Assembly: GCF_006438825.1 (NCBI RefSeq)
Contig: NZ_RCZP01000005.1
Coordinates: 1-64,000, forward strand
DNA: 64,000 nt
Source of the DNA: Muricoccus nepalensis
GTDB taxonomy: Bacteria > Pseudomonadota > Alphaproteobacteria > Acetobacterales > Acetobacteraceae
Direction of reading: 5' to 3'
Shown here: piece by piece, positions 7,517 through 14,811 of the stretch
Numbering within the stretch: position 1 is the stretch's first letter
Layout of the letters: each line of letters starts with the position of its first letter
Program-made: the position numbers and the translations under genes
The notes under the pieces: model-generated
The model's input: the letters and a program-made list of their open reading frames with translations, nothing else
The model's database searches: none
Told to the model about the DNA's origin: nothing

Positions 7517-8404
7517 CTAGCGGGCGGGGGGCGAGGGCGGCCCGGCGGGCGGGTGCAGGAGCGCCGCGCGGCAGTCGCGCACGGCGTCGCCGAAGGCCTC
7601 GCCGGCGCGGTCCTGCGGCTGGAGGTCGGCCGCGGCCTCGCCCAGCAGGTCGCAGAGGGGGAGCGCGCGGGGGTTCCAGTCCTCCCGGGCAGGCTGGGGG
7701 GCGCCGCCCGCGAAGCTCGCCTTCCGGCCGGGGCCGCCCAGCCCCGCGGCCGCCGCGAGGCGCGGCCCGGCCTGGCCCAGGTGGGCGGCGGCGACGGGCT
7801 CCGAGGCGGCCGCCAGCGCCGCCGCCTCGGCCACCCGCCCGCCATGGCCGAGCGCGACTACGACGGCGGCGCCGATGTCCCGCTGCAGGGCGACGAGCGC
7901 GCCGAAGATCGCTGGCAGGTGCTCCGCCTCGCCCAGGGCCGGCGCCCGCGTGGCGAGGGGCGGGTCCGCCGCGACCCCGCGGGGCGCGCCCAGCAGCAGC
8001 ACCGCCGCGCCCTGCTCGATGAGGGCGGCGATCAGCCGGTCCCGCGCCGGGTCCGCCCCCGGGCTGTCCGGGAGGAGGATGGCGGCGGCGTGGCCCGGCG
8101 CCCACCCTTCGGGATACTCGAGCATCGCGGTGACGGGCGGGGGCGTCCGCGCGGGAGGGGGCGCGGCGGCCGGCGGGAAGGGCGTGACCCAGACCGGCTC
8201 GTGCCAGCTCAGCTCCCCGGGCAGCGGGTCGGGGTCGACCGGGCCCGCCGCGCCGAGGCCGAGCAGGGCGCCGAGCGCGAGGAGGCGCCGGCCGCGGGAG
8301 GGCGCGCGGCCCTTCCCGCCGCGCGGGGGCGGGGAGGCCTCGGCTGGCGGGGGGGCGTCGGGCGGCATGGGGCCGATTGCGGTCCGGCGCGGCGGGCGCG
8401 GCAT
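7517..8404 (-). CDS. Exported alpha/beta-hydrolase-like protein lacking the nucleophile
   Basis: A 295-residue protein that looks like a small alpha/beta hydrolase of the dienelactone-hydrolase type. A proline-rich, basic N-terminus leads to a hydrophobic segment (RRLLALGALLGLGAAG near residues 40-55) that may be a signal or anchor. The body has strand-helix units such as HAAAILLPDSPGADPARDRLIAALIEQGAAVLLLG. The expected nucleophile elbow G-x-S-x-G appears as ALGHGGRVAEA, with Gly where Ser is expected, so catalytic activity by the usual mechanism is doubtful. The ATG at 8368 (MPPDAPP) is an alternative start. The function is unknown, and the hydrolase reading rests on fold-like patterns only. 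Confidence 0.6.
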   Translation of the reverse strand: MPRPPRRTAIGPMPPDAPPPAEASPPPRGGKGRAPSRGRRLLALGALLGLGAAGPVDPDPLPGELSWHEPVWVTPFPPAAAPPPARTPPPVTAMLEYPEGWAPGHAAAILLPDSPGADPARDRLIAALIEQGAAVLLLGAPRGVAADPPLATRAPALGEAEHLPAIFGALVALQRDIGAAVVVALGHGGRVAEAAALAAASEPVAAAHLGQAGPRLAAAAGLGGPGRKASFAGGAPQPAREDWNPRALPLCDLLGEAAADLQPQDRAGEAFGDAVRDCRAALLHPPAGPPSPPAR

Positions 8405-8885
8405 CCTTCATCTGACGGAAGGCGGCCCGAAGACCGGCCTTCTCACCAAGATGTCAGCGGCGTTTTTCCGCCGGGCCTGTTCCGCTCGGGGCGCCGTGCC
8501 GTGGCGCCGAACGCGGCGCCGGTCGGCTGGCGGGCCGGCCGGGCGCCGCGCGGGCGGGAGGCTTCGGGGCGGGTCCCCGACCCGGGAGGCGGACGGCGGG
8601 GCGACGGGGTCGGGGCGATGCCTGTTTTTCGTTTCCTTCGACGGCATCTCGATCTTTCCCGTTCGCGGCGCAGAACCCGCGGCCGGATCGGGCTAGGTCG
8701 CGCGGCGCCCGCCATGCATCATCGAGGGCCGCGCTGCGCGCCGATCCGGCGCCGCGCGGTCTCCCCAGCAGGGCAGCCGACGGCGGGCTGCGCCGTCTTC
8801 CCGGCCGCAACGCGGCGGTCGCGGCGGCGTGCCGCCCGCGCGGCGCGGGACGGGGAGCCACCGAGGCAGCGAGGGCGGACAGCGG
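8405..8885. other. Long non-coding gap before a LuxR-type regulator gene
   Basis: This 480-base stretch separates the divergent hydrolase-like and regulator genes. Frames through it lack any family resemblance and are low-complexity Arg/Pro/Gly. A short T-rich patch (GCCTGTTTTTCGTTTCC, about 8621-8637) stands out from the GC-rich background and is flanked by GATGCC and GGCATC six-base inverted arms, so it may belong to a promoter. I cannot identify a definite promoter, RNA gene or repeat here. Confidence 0.5.
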
Positions 8886-9998
8886 ATGCGACTGCTCGAT
8901 GATCCCGTGTTCCTGAGCGAGACGGTCGGGGCGATCTACGACTGCACGCTGCGGCCCGATGCCTGGCCGGAGGTGCTGGAGCGGCTCTGCGACGCCATCG
9001 GCGGGAAACGGGGCGCGCTCGGCGTCAGCACCGTGGCGGGCGGGAGGGCCGCGATCGCCGCGATCCACGGCCTGCCCTGGACCGAGGAGGACGAGCGGTC
9101 CCTCGCGATCAACCCCTTCCTGCCGCTGGCGATGGTGCAGCCGATCGACCGGGCCTTCGTGGGGTCGCGCGACTACGGGATGGAGGCGCTGCAGGCCACC
9201 CGCTACTACCGCGAGTACCTCCGCCCGCGCGGGTTCCGCGACCTCATCGGCTTCCGCGTGACGGACGAGGGGAGCAGCTTCGGCAACTGGCTCCTCGTGA
9301 CGGGCGACGACCGCGACGTGCTGACGCCCGCGGAGATCGCCGGGCTCGAGCTCGTCGCGCCGCATGTGCGGCGCGCCGTCGAGATCTCGCAGGTGCTCGG
9401 CGCGCAGCGGCTGATGGCCGACAGCTACCGCGCCACGCTCGACCGGATCGACGCGGCGGTGCTGCTCCTCGATGGCGCGCGGCGGCCGGTCTACGCGAAC
9501 CCGCGGGCGGAGGGGGAGATCGCGGGCGGCGCCGTGCTGCGGCTGCAGGACGGCCGGCTGCGGGGGGCAACGGAGGCGGCGGAGCGGGCGCTGCGGCGCG
9601 CCGTGGGCGAGGAGGGCGGGCGTTCGGGCGGCGTGGAGGCGAGCCTCGCCGGCACGGACGGGGAGGAGCGGCTGCTGTTCACGCTCGGCCTCGACGCCGA
9701 GGGCTGCGGCGGGCTGCGGCGGACGCTGCTGGTGCTACGCTCGCCGCGCGAGGACACGCGCAACCCCGTCGCCAACGCCGCCCGCGCCTTCGGCCTCACC
9801 CCGGCGCAGGTGCAGGTCCTCGCCTTCCTCACGCGGGGGCACGCGCCGGACGAGATCGCCGGGCTTCTCGGCGTCTCCGTGACGACGGTGCGGTCGCATC
9901 TGGCGGACCTCTTCGCGCGGTCGGGCACGTCGCGGCAGGCCGAGCTGGTGGCACGCACCCTCTCCTTCGCCTCGCCGATCCGGATGCCGGAGCCGTAG
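8886..9998 (+). CDS. LuxR-family helix-turn-helix regulator
   Basis: Transcription regulator of 370 residues with a C-terminal LuxR/FixJ-type helix-turn-helix: FGLTPAQVQVLAFLTRGHAPDEIAGLLGVSVTTVRSHL and following, about residues 300-360. The N-terminal 280 residues (FLSETVGAIYDCTLRPDAWPEVLERLCDAIGG) match the architecture of stand-alone LuxR regulators in alphaproteobacteria, with a PAS-like middle part (LDRIDAAVLLLDGARRPVYANPRAE). It has no receiver domain or autoinducer-binding signature. The ATG at 8886 follows GAGGGCGGA; a GTG at 8829 in the same frame is less likely. A CoA-ester lyase gene follows 116 bases downstream and may be a target, but nothing in the sequence proves it. Confidence 0.87.
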   Translation: MRLLDDPVFLSETVGAIYDCTLRPDAWPEVLERLCDAIGGKRGALGVSTVAGGRAAIAAIHGLPWTEEDERSLAINPFLPLAMVQPIDRAFVGSRDYGMEALQATRYYREYLRPRGFRDLIGFRVTDEGSSFGNWLLVTGDDRDVLTPAEIAGLELVAPHVRRAVEISQVLGAQRLMADSYRATLDRIDAAVLLLDGARRPVYANPRAEGEIAGGAVLRLQDGRLRGATEAAERALRRAVGEEGGRSGGVEASLAGTDGEERLLFTLGLDAEGCGGLRRTLLVLRSPREDTRNPVANAARAFGLTPAQVQVLAFLTRGHAPDEIAGLLGVSVTTVRSHLADLFARSGTSRQAELVARTLSFASPIRMPEP

Positions 9999-10114
9999 GG
10001 ACGGCCGTTGCGCTCCGGCGCGGCTTGATGCAGTGCCGGGGAGGGCCGCCGGCCCCAAGGGGCGGCTTCCGTGCCGCGCCGGGCGCGGACGGCCGGCACA
10101 GGGAACCCCGCTGC

Positions 10115-10984
10115 ATGACCAGGCCCTCCCCTCCCCGCTGGCGCTCGCTTCTCTTCGTGCCCGCGCATGTCGAGCGCTTCGTCGCCCGCGCGCACGAGCG
10201 GGGGGCGGACGGCGTGATCCTCGACCTCGAGGACGCGGTGCCGCCGGCGGAGAAGGAGGGCGCGCGGGCGCGGCTGGCGGCCTCGGTCGCAGGGATCGCG
10301 CGGGCGGGCACGGCGGCGATGGTGCGGGTGAACCACGGGCTGCGCGCGATCGGGCGCGACCTGGAGGCGGCGGTCCATCCCGGCCTCGCCGCGATCGTGC
10401 TGCCGAAGGTGGAGGAGCCGGGCTTCGTGCGGGAGGTGGCCGAGGCGGTGGGGGAGCTGGAAGCGGAGCGCGGGCTGCCGGCGGGGGGCGTGCGGCTCGT
10501 GCTGCAGGTGGAGACGCCGGGCGCGCTGTTCGGCCTGCCCGCGATCGCCGGCGCCCACCCGCGGGTGGCGGCGATGACGCTCGGGCCCGAGGACTATTCG
10601 GCGGCGATGGGGGGCGTGCCGGAGGAGGACGTGCTCTTCGCGCCGAACTACGCCGTGCTGCTCGCCGCGCGGGCGGCGGGGATCCTGCCGCTGGGCTTCG
10701 TGGGCAGCATCGGGGACTTCTCGGACATCCCGGCCTTCGCGGAGCGGGCGCGGCGGGCGCGGCGGATGGGGTTCCGGGGGGCGCTGGTCGTGCATCCCTC
10801 GCAGGTCGGGCCTCTGAACGAGGCCTTCGCGCCGACGGCGGAGGAGACCGCCTGGGCGCGCCGTGTCGTGGAGGGGGACCGGGCCGCGCGGGCGGAGGGG
10901 CGCGGCGCCTTCCAGGTGGACGGCCGCATGGTGGACCTGCCGGTCGTGCGGCGCGCCGAGGAGATCCTGGCGCTCGCGGGGTGA
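10115..10984 (+). CDS. HpcH/HpaI aldolase family CoA-ester lyase (CitE-like)
   Basis: Lyase of the citrate-lyase beta-subunit-like family, acting on CoA esters such as malyl-, citramalyl- or beta-methylmalyl-CoA (289 residues). Family blocks are RSLLFVPAHVERFVARAHERGAD at residues 9-31, the metal-binding stretch VILDLEDAVPPAEK near 33-46, LQVETPGALFGL near 129-140 (Glu ligand), LGPEDYSAAMG near 154-164 and VVHPSQVGPLNEAF near 226-239. No alpha or gamma citrate lyase subunit is adjacent, so it acts alone. The ATG at 10115 lacks a strong ribosome site. The exact substrate cannot be distinguished from sequence alone. Confidence 0.88.
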   Translation: MTRPSPPRWRSLLFVPAHVERFVARAHERGADGVILDLEDAVPPAEKEGARARLAASVAGIARAGTAAMVRVNHGLRAIGRDLEAAVHPGLAAIVLPKVEEPGFVREVAEAVGELEAERGLPAGGVRLVLQVETPGALFGLPAIAGAHPRVAAMTLGPEDYSAAMGGVPEEDVLFAPNYAVLLAARAAGILPLGFVGSIGDFSDIPAFAERARRARRMGFRGALVVHPSQVGPLNEAFAPTAEETAWARRVVEGDRAARAEGRGAFQVDGRMVDLPVVRRAEEILALAG

Positions 10985-10992
10985 GGCGGGGG

Positions 10993-11023
10993 CCGCCCGC
11001 GCCGGGAGGCCGGGCGCGGGCGG
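10993..11023. terminator. Hairpin between convergent genes
   Basis: CCGCCCGCGCC (10993-11003) pairs perfectly with GGCGCGGGCGG (11013-11023) across a nine-base loop. It lies between the stop codons of the convergent lyase and ribonucleotide reductase genes, so it can serve both strands. There is no T-tract on either side, and GC-rich hairpins arise easily in this genome, so the terminator call is moderate. Confidence 0.45.
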
Positions 11024-11039
11024 GGTCGTCGGGCGCCCG

Positions 11040-13505
11040 TCAGATCGGGCAGACGCCCGAGGCGCATTGCAGGTGGGCGAGGTCGATCGCCTCGTGCAGG
11101 GCGGGGTCGCGGATGCCCTCGACGAGGGCGGCGAAGCGGTCCATCGGCACCTCCTCCTCCGGCAGGTACTCGTAGCCGAGCGCGTGGTCGGGGCCGCCCG
11201 GGAGGATGGCGCAGCAGCGGATGCGCGGCTGGTGCTCGAGCAGCATGTCGCGGAAGGCGTCGAGGTCGTGCCGGTCGGTGTAGACCTTGAGCGTGTAGGA
11301 GACCTGGTTGCCGCGCTCCTCGCCGATCCAGTGGCGCTCCAGGAGGGCGAGCCAGCGGTAGTGCTCCTCCGGCGAGGCCTCGGGCGCGGTGACGAGGCGG
11401 TCGCCGATGCCGAGGCGCTGGATGAGCGGCAGGGTCGGGAAGCCGGCGACGGACATGCCGGGGAAGCTGCGCAGCACGCGCACGGGGTAGCCGCGCGCCT
11501 CGTATTCCGGCAGCAGCGGGTCGGTGTCCGCGCTCCAGTCGCCCGCGCCCTCCCGCGTGCCCTTGAACTGCACCCAGCGGAGGTACTGCCGGCGCGCGGG
11601 CAGGTGCGCGCCCTCGGTCAGGCCGAAGAGCTTGCTCGTGGTGCCGGCGGGCTTGACGGTGGTGATGGTGACGGGCGCTTCCAGGCCGAGCTCGGCGGCG
11701 TAGGCGAGGCCCTCCTCCTTCGCCGCGGCCGAGAGGCGGTCGAGCATGGCCCAGAAGGGGGCGGCGCGCGCCTCGTCGAGCAGGTCGGGGAAGGCGAGGC
11801 CCCAGCGCATGAGGGCCCATTCGTGCAGGCCCGTGGGGCCGATGCCCATGCGGTTCGTGCGGCGCACCTCCTCGCCGTAGAGGGCGTCCATGGTGTTGGC
11901 GCGCATGAGGAAGCGCACGCCGAGGCGGACGGCGTCCTCCACGCGGGCGTCCCACTCGGCCGCGACCTCGTCCGTCACGAGGCCGGGCGCGAGGGTGGCG
12001 AGGTCCGCGGGGCAGGCGAAGAGGGGGGCGAAGTCGGCGATGACGCAGTAGCCGCCGGTGACGTGGAGCGTGATCTCGCCGCAGGGGTTGGTGGTGGCGG
12101 GGAAGCGCGCGGTGGCCGCGCGGCGGGACAGCTCGGCGAGCAGCGGCACGGCGTGGTCCGCCCGGTAGCGGGCGGAGCGGACGTCGCGGCCGTCGGCGTG
12201 GACGGGCTTCGTGCGGGCGTGGCCGGTGCGCACGTCCTCGAGCTTGTCGCCGTTGATGAAGCCGGGCTCGCCGTTGACGTAGGCGCAGCGGGTCACCTCG
12301 TCGAAGACCGCCAGCGCGTGGCGGTGGAGCGGGTCCGCGCTGCCGGCGCGGGCCGCGCGCACGCCGGCCCAGAATTCGGCGTCCACCATGACGGAGTTGT
12401 TGGCGGTCCAGAGGCCGCCCTCGGACTTCGCGCGGACGAAGCGGAGGATGCCGGGGTCGCGCCAGGACTTGGTGGCCATGCGGGCGGCGCGGCGGGCGCC
12501 GCCGACCTGGACCTCGACGGAGAGGTGGTGGTCGGCGAGCAGCGCCTGCTCCCAGGGCTGGAGGGCCTCGCCGTCCGGCGCGCGGTCGCGGGCGGGCTCG
12601 ATGACGTGGCGGCGGAGGTTGGCGAAGGCGCGCATGAGCGAGAGCGGGCCTGAGGCGGGGCGGCCCTGCATGCCGCCGATCGGGGCGCCGCGCGGGCGGA
12701 CCGCGGAGAAGTCGAGCAGGAGGGTGCGGTCGGCCGCGCCCTCGAAGGCGAGGCTCTCGAGGAGCTCGACGGCCTTGCCCCAGCCCTCGCGGCTGTCGGC
12801 GACGGCGTGGCGGAGGGCGCCGGGGGGCGGGGCCTCGTCGCCGGCGAACTCGCGCGCGATGAAGGCGCGGATCTCCGCCTCCTGCGCCTCGGTCAGGGCG
12901 TCGAGGGACGTGCCCCAGGGGAGGAGGCCGAACTCGGTGCCGAAGCGGTGCAGGTCGGCGCGGGTGCGCGGCCAGTCGGCGTGGGCGGGGTCGAGGCGGA
13001 GGAGGAGGCGCGGGGCCTGGCCCCAGTCCACCGCCACGAGCTCGTCGTCATAGGCGCGGCCGACGCCGCTGCCGTTCAGCAGGAGGTAGAAGAGGGTGAA
13101 GGAGGCGTTGGCCGTCGCGCAGTTGGTGAAGACCTCCATGTTGCGGCCGGGCTGGCCGGCGTCGCCGTGCTGGAGGTGGCGGCCGGAGGTGATGAGGGCG
13201 CCGGTGGCGATGGCGTTGCGCAGGCGGGCGCGCTCGGCGGGGTCCGCGTCGGGGCCGAGGAGGGCGGTGTTGCCGGCGGCCACGCGGTCGGCGACGCGGC
13301 CGAAATCCTCCTGGTCCTCGGGGCGGAAGACGGTGCGGCGGGCGACGGCGAGGCCCATGCCGGGGTCGATCGCGCGGGCCGGGAGCGGGGCAGTGCCGAA
13401 ACGCGCGCCCGGGGGCGTGCGGGGCGTCGCGTGGGCGCTGAGGGCGTGCCGGTCGGCGGGCGCGGGGAGGAGGTATCCGTCCATTCGGGGATTGGCCTTC
13501 GTCAC
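11040..13505 (-). CDS. Class II (adenosylcobalamin) ribonucleotide reductase
   Basis: Ribonucleotide reductase of 821 residues, reducing ribonucleotides to deoxyribonucleotides with B12 as radical source. Visible marks are FTNCATANASFTLFYLL (first active-site Cys), NPCGEITLHVTGGYC (radical Cys, catalytic Glu and the partner Cys 12 residues on), TNRMGIGPTGLHEWAL, VKPAGTTSKLFGLTEG and the C-terminal redox pair in QCASGVCPI. This CxxxxC tail and the length resemble the RtpR/NTP-type class II enzymes more than the long NrdJ type. I chose GTG at 13505 because AAAAGGGGCGGGCG precedes it; ATG at 13484 is the alternative. It appears as a single gene with no small subunit nearby. Two NrdR-like boxes lie just upstream. 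Confidence 0.88.
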   Translation of the reverse strand: MTKANPRMDGYLLPAPADRHALSAHATPRTPPGARFGTAPLPARAIDPGMGLAVARRTVFRPEDQEDFGRVADRVAAGNTALLGPDADPAERARLRNAIATGALITSGRHLQHGDAGQPGRNMEVFTNCATANASFTLFYLLLNGSGVGRAYDDELVAVDWGQAPRLLLRLDPAHADWPRTRADLHRFGTEFGLLPWGTSLDALTEAQEAEIRAFIAREFAGDEAPPPGALRHAVADSREGWGKAVELLESLAFEGAADRTLLLDFSAVRPRGAPIGGMQGRPASGPLSLMRAFANLRRHVIEPARDRAPDGEALQPWEQALLADHHLSVEVQVGGARRAARMATKSWRDPGILRFVRAKSEGGLWTANNSVMVDAEFWAGVRAARAGSADPLHRHALAVFDEVTRCAYVNGEPGFINGDKLEDVRTGHARTKPVHADGRDVRSARYRADHAVPLLAELSRRAATARFPATTNPCGEITLHVTGGYCVIADFAPLFACPADLATLAPGLVTDEVAAEWDARVEDAVRLGVRFLMRANTMDALYGEEVRRTNRMGIGPTGLHEWALMRWGLAFPDLLDEARAAPFWAMLDRLSAAAKEEGLAYAAELGLEAPVTITTVKPAGTTSKLFGLTEGAHLPARRQYLRWVQFKGTREGAGDWSADTDPLLPEYEARGYPVRVLRSFPGMSVAGFPTLPLIQRLGIGDRLVTAPEASPEEHYRWLALLERHWIGEERGNQVSYTLKVYTDRHDLDAFRDMLLEHQPRIRCCAILPGGPDHALGYEYLPEEEVPMDRFAALVEGIRDPALHEAIDLAHLQCASGVCPI

Positions 13506-13532
13506 CGCCCGCCCCTTTTGGCGAGTCGGCGA

Positions 13533-13581
13533 ACACATCATATGGTGGTTAAGGCGGTGTGTAAGCCACCATATCTGGAAA
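13533..13581 (-). promoter_or_regulatory. Two NrdR-like boxes upstream of the RNR gene
   Basis: NrdR boxes are 16-bp near-palindromes of the form ACACWATATMTWGTGT. Reading the minus strand, 13548-13533 gives CCACCATATGATGTGT, which matches 12 of 16 positions including CAC, ATAT and the terminal GTGT. On the plus strand, 13566-13581 gives CCACCATATCTGGAAA, matching 10 of 16. Their centres are 33 bp apart, about three helical turns, as is usual for paired NrdR sites. They lie 28-76 bases before the GTG start, where NrdR would repress transcription when deoxynucleotides are abundant. Confidence 0.7.
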
Positions 13582-13643
13582 AATTGCGCCCGAGTCGCGG
13601 AGGTTCGTTGCGACTCCGGCGTGGGGTCCATGGCCCGCAACGA

Positions 13644-13677
13644 GAAGGGCGGGCCCCCTTCCGGGAGCCCGCCCTTC
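13644..13677 (-). terminator. Hairpin after the CsbD gene
   Basis: GAAGGGCGGGC at 13644-13654 pairs perfectly with GCCCGCCCTTC at 13667-13677, with three further inner GC pairs after one mismatch. It begins 22 bases after the CsbD stop codon and precedes the RNR promoter, so it probably ends the CsbD message. No T-tract follows. Confidence 0.5.
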
Positions 13678-13698
13678 CGCCTCACGGCGCCTGGTGGA

Positions 13699-13890
13699 TC
13701 AGGTCTTGTTCACGGCGTCGCGGACCGCGTCCTTCGCGCCGCCGGCGGTGTTCTGCACCTTGCCCTCGGTCCGCTTGGCCGCGCCCTCGGCCTCCATCTT
13801 CTTGTCGCCGACGGCCGCGCCGACGTTCTCCTTGATGGCGCCGCCGGCCTGCTTCAGCGCGCCCTCGATCCGGTCCTTGTCGATCGCCAT
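13699..13890 (-). CDS. CsbD family stress protein
   Basis: A 63-residue hydrophilic protein of the CsbD family, small general-stress proteins of unknown biochemical role. The start MAIDKDRIEGALKQAGGAIKE is the family hallmark, followed by the repeated K-x-G-x-A pattern (EGAAKRTEGKVQNTAGGAKDAV). An AGCAGGAGA ribosome site lies seven bases before the ATG at 13890. The much longer open frame upstream in the same phase is antisense to the YedK-type gene and is not coding. It is divergent from that SOS-associated gene, 102 bases away. Confidence 0.9.
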   Translation of the reverse strand: MAIDKDRIEGALKQAGGAIKENVGAAVGDKKMEAEGAAKRTEGKVQNTAGGAKDAVRDAVNKT

Positions 13891-13992
13891 GTGCTGTCTC
13901 CTGCTCGTTGTTGCGACGGCGATGAAACGGGGGGCTCGCCCGGGCGGTTTCGGGAGAGGCCCCGCAACGGTGCCATGGAGTAGAACGACGGC

Positions 13993-14760
13993 ATGTGTGG
14001 GCGATACTTCCTCCAGCGCGACCCGGCGGCGCTCGCGCGCTACTACGACGTGCCCGACGGCAGCCCGACGCCGAACGCGGCGCCGAGCTGGAACAGGGCG
14101 CCGACGCAGGACGGGCTGGTGCTGCGGCGGCATCCCGAGACGGGCGAGCGGCGGCTCGACGCGCTGCGCTGGGGGCTGGTGCCGCGCTGGGCGAAGGACG
14201 CGCGGGACGGGGCGCGGCTGATCAACGCGCGGGCGGACGGGGTGGCGGAGAAGCCCTCCTTCCGGGAGGCGTTCCGCAAGCGGCGCTGCCTCGTGCCGGC
14301 GGACGGGTTCTACGAGTGGCTCACGCCGACGGAGGCGGAGGCGCGGACGCGGCCGAAGGACCCGAAGCAGCCCTACGCGGTGGCGCTGGCGAGCGGGGAG
14401 CCGATGAGCCTGGCGGGGATCTGGGAGGGGTGGAAGGACCCGGAGGGGAACTGGCTCCGCACCTACTCGATCATCACGACGGAGGCGAATCCCAAGCAGG
14501 CGCCGCTGCACCACCGCATGCCCGTGATCCTCGGCCGCGGGGACTGGGGGGCCTGGCTGGGGGAGGAGGCCTCGGAGGAGGCGCTGCTCGGGCTGCTGCG
14601 GCCCTGCCCGCCGGAGTGGCTGGCCTGCTGGCCCGTGAGCAAGCGGGCGAACAAGGTCTCGGAGAACGACGCGTCGCTGATCCTCCGGGACGCCTCGGTG
14701 GTGGCGCCGGCGGGGCTGGACGACCCCTCCCCCTACGAGGCGGCGCGGGACGCGGCCTGA
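13993..14760 (+). CDS. SOS response-associated peptidase (YedK/HMCES family)
   Basis: SRAP-domain protein of 255 residues. Family members (YedK, HMCES) crosslink to abasic sites in single-stranded DNA through the alpha-amine and thiol of Cys2 after Met removal, shielding the lesion. Here MCGRYFLQ supplies Cys2. Other SRAP marks are LINARADGVAEKPSFREAFRKRRC near residues 76-99, VPADGFYEW near 101-109 (conserved Glu), SLAGIWEGW near 138-146 and the catalytic His in HHRMPVIL near 176-183. The ATG at 13993 directly precedes Cys2, fixing the start. The gene stands alone; no LexA-type operator could be confidently recognised upstream. Confidence 0.93.
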   Translation: MCGRYFLQRDPAALARYYDVPDGSPTPNAAPSWNRAPTQDGLVLRRHPETGERRLDALRWGLVPRWAKDARDGARLINARADGVAEKPSFREAFRKRRCLVPADGFYEWLTPTEAEARTRPKDPKQPYAVALASGEPMSLAGIWEGWKDPEGNWLRTYSIITTEANPKQAPLHHRMPVILGRGDWGAWLGEEASEEALLGLLRPCPPEWLACWPVSKRANKVSENDASLILRDASVVAPAGLDDPSPYEAARDAA

Positions 14761-14811
14761 GGCCGGGCGGGCGCCGCGGGGCGGCGTCCCGCCGCGGCGC
14801 CCGGCACCCCG

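Noticed and set aside
13506-13685. N-terminal extension of the ribonucleotide reductase up to an ATG near 13685
   Set aside because: The extension would run through the NrdR-like boxes and promoter, has no family similarity, and a better start with a ribosome site exists at 13505.
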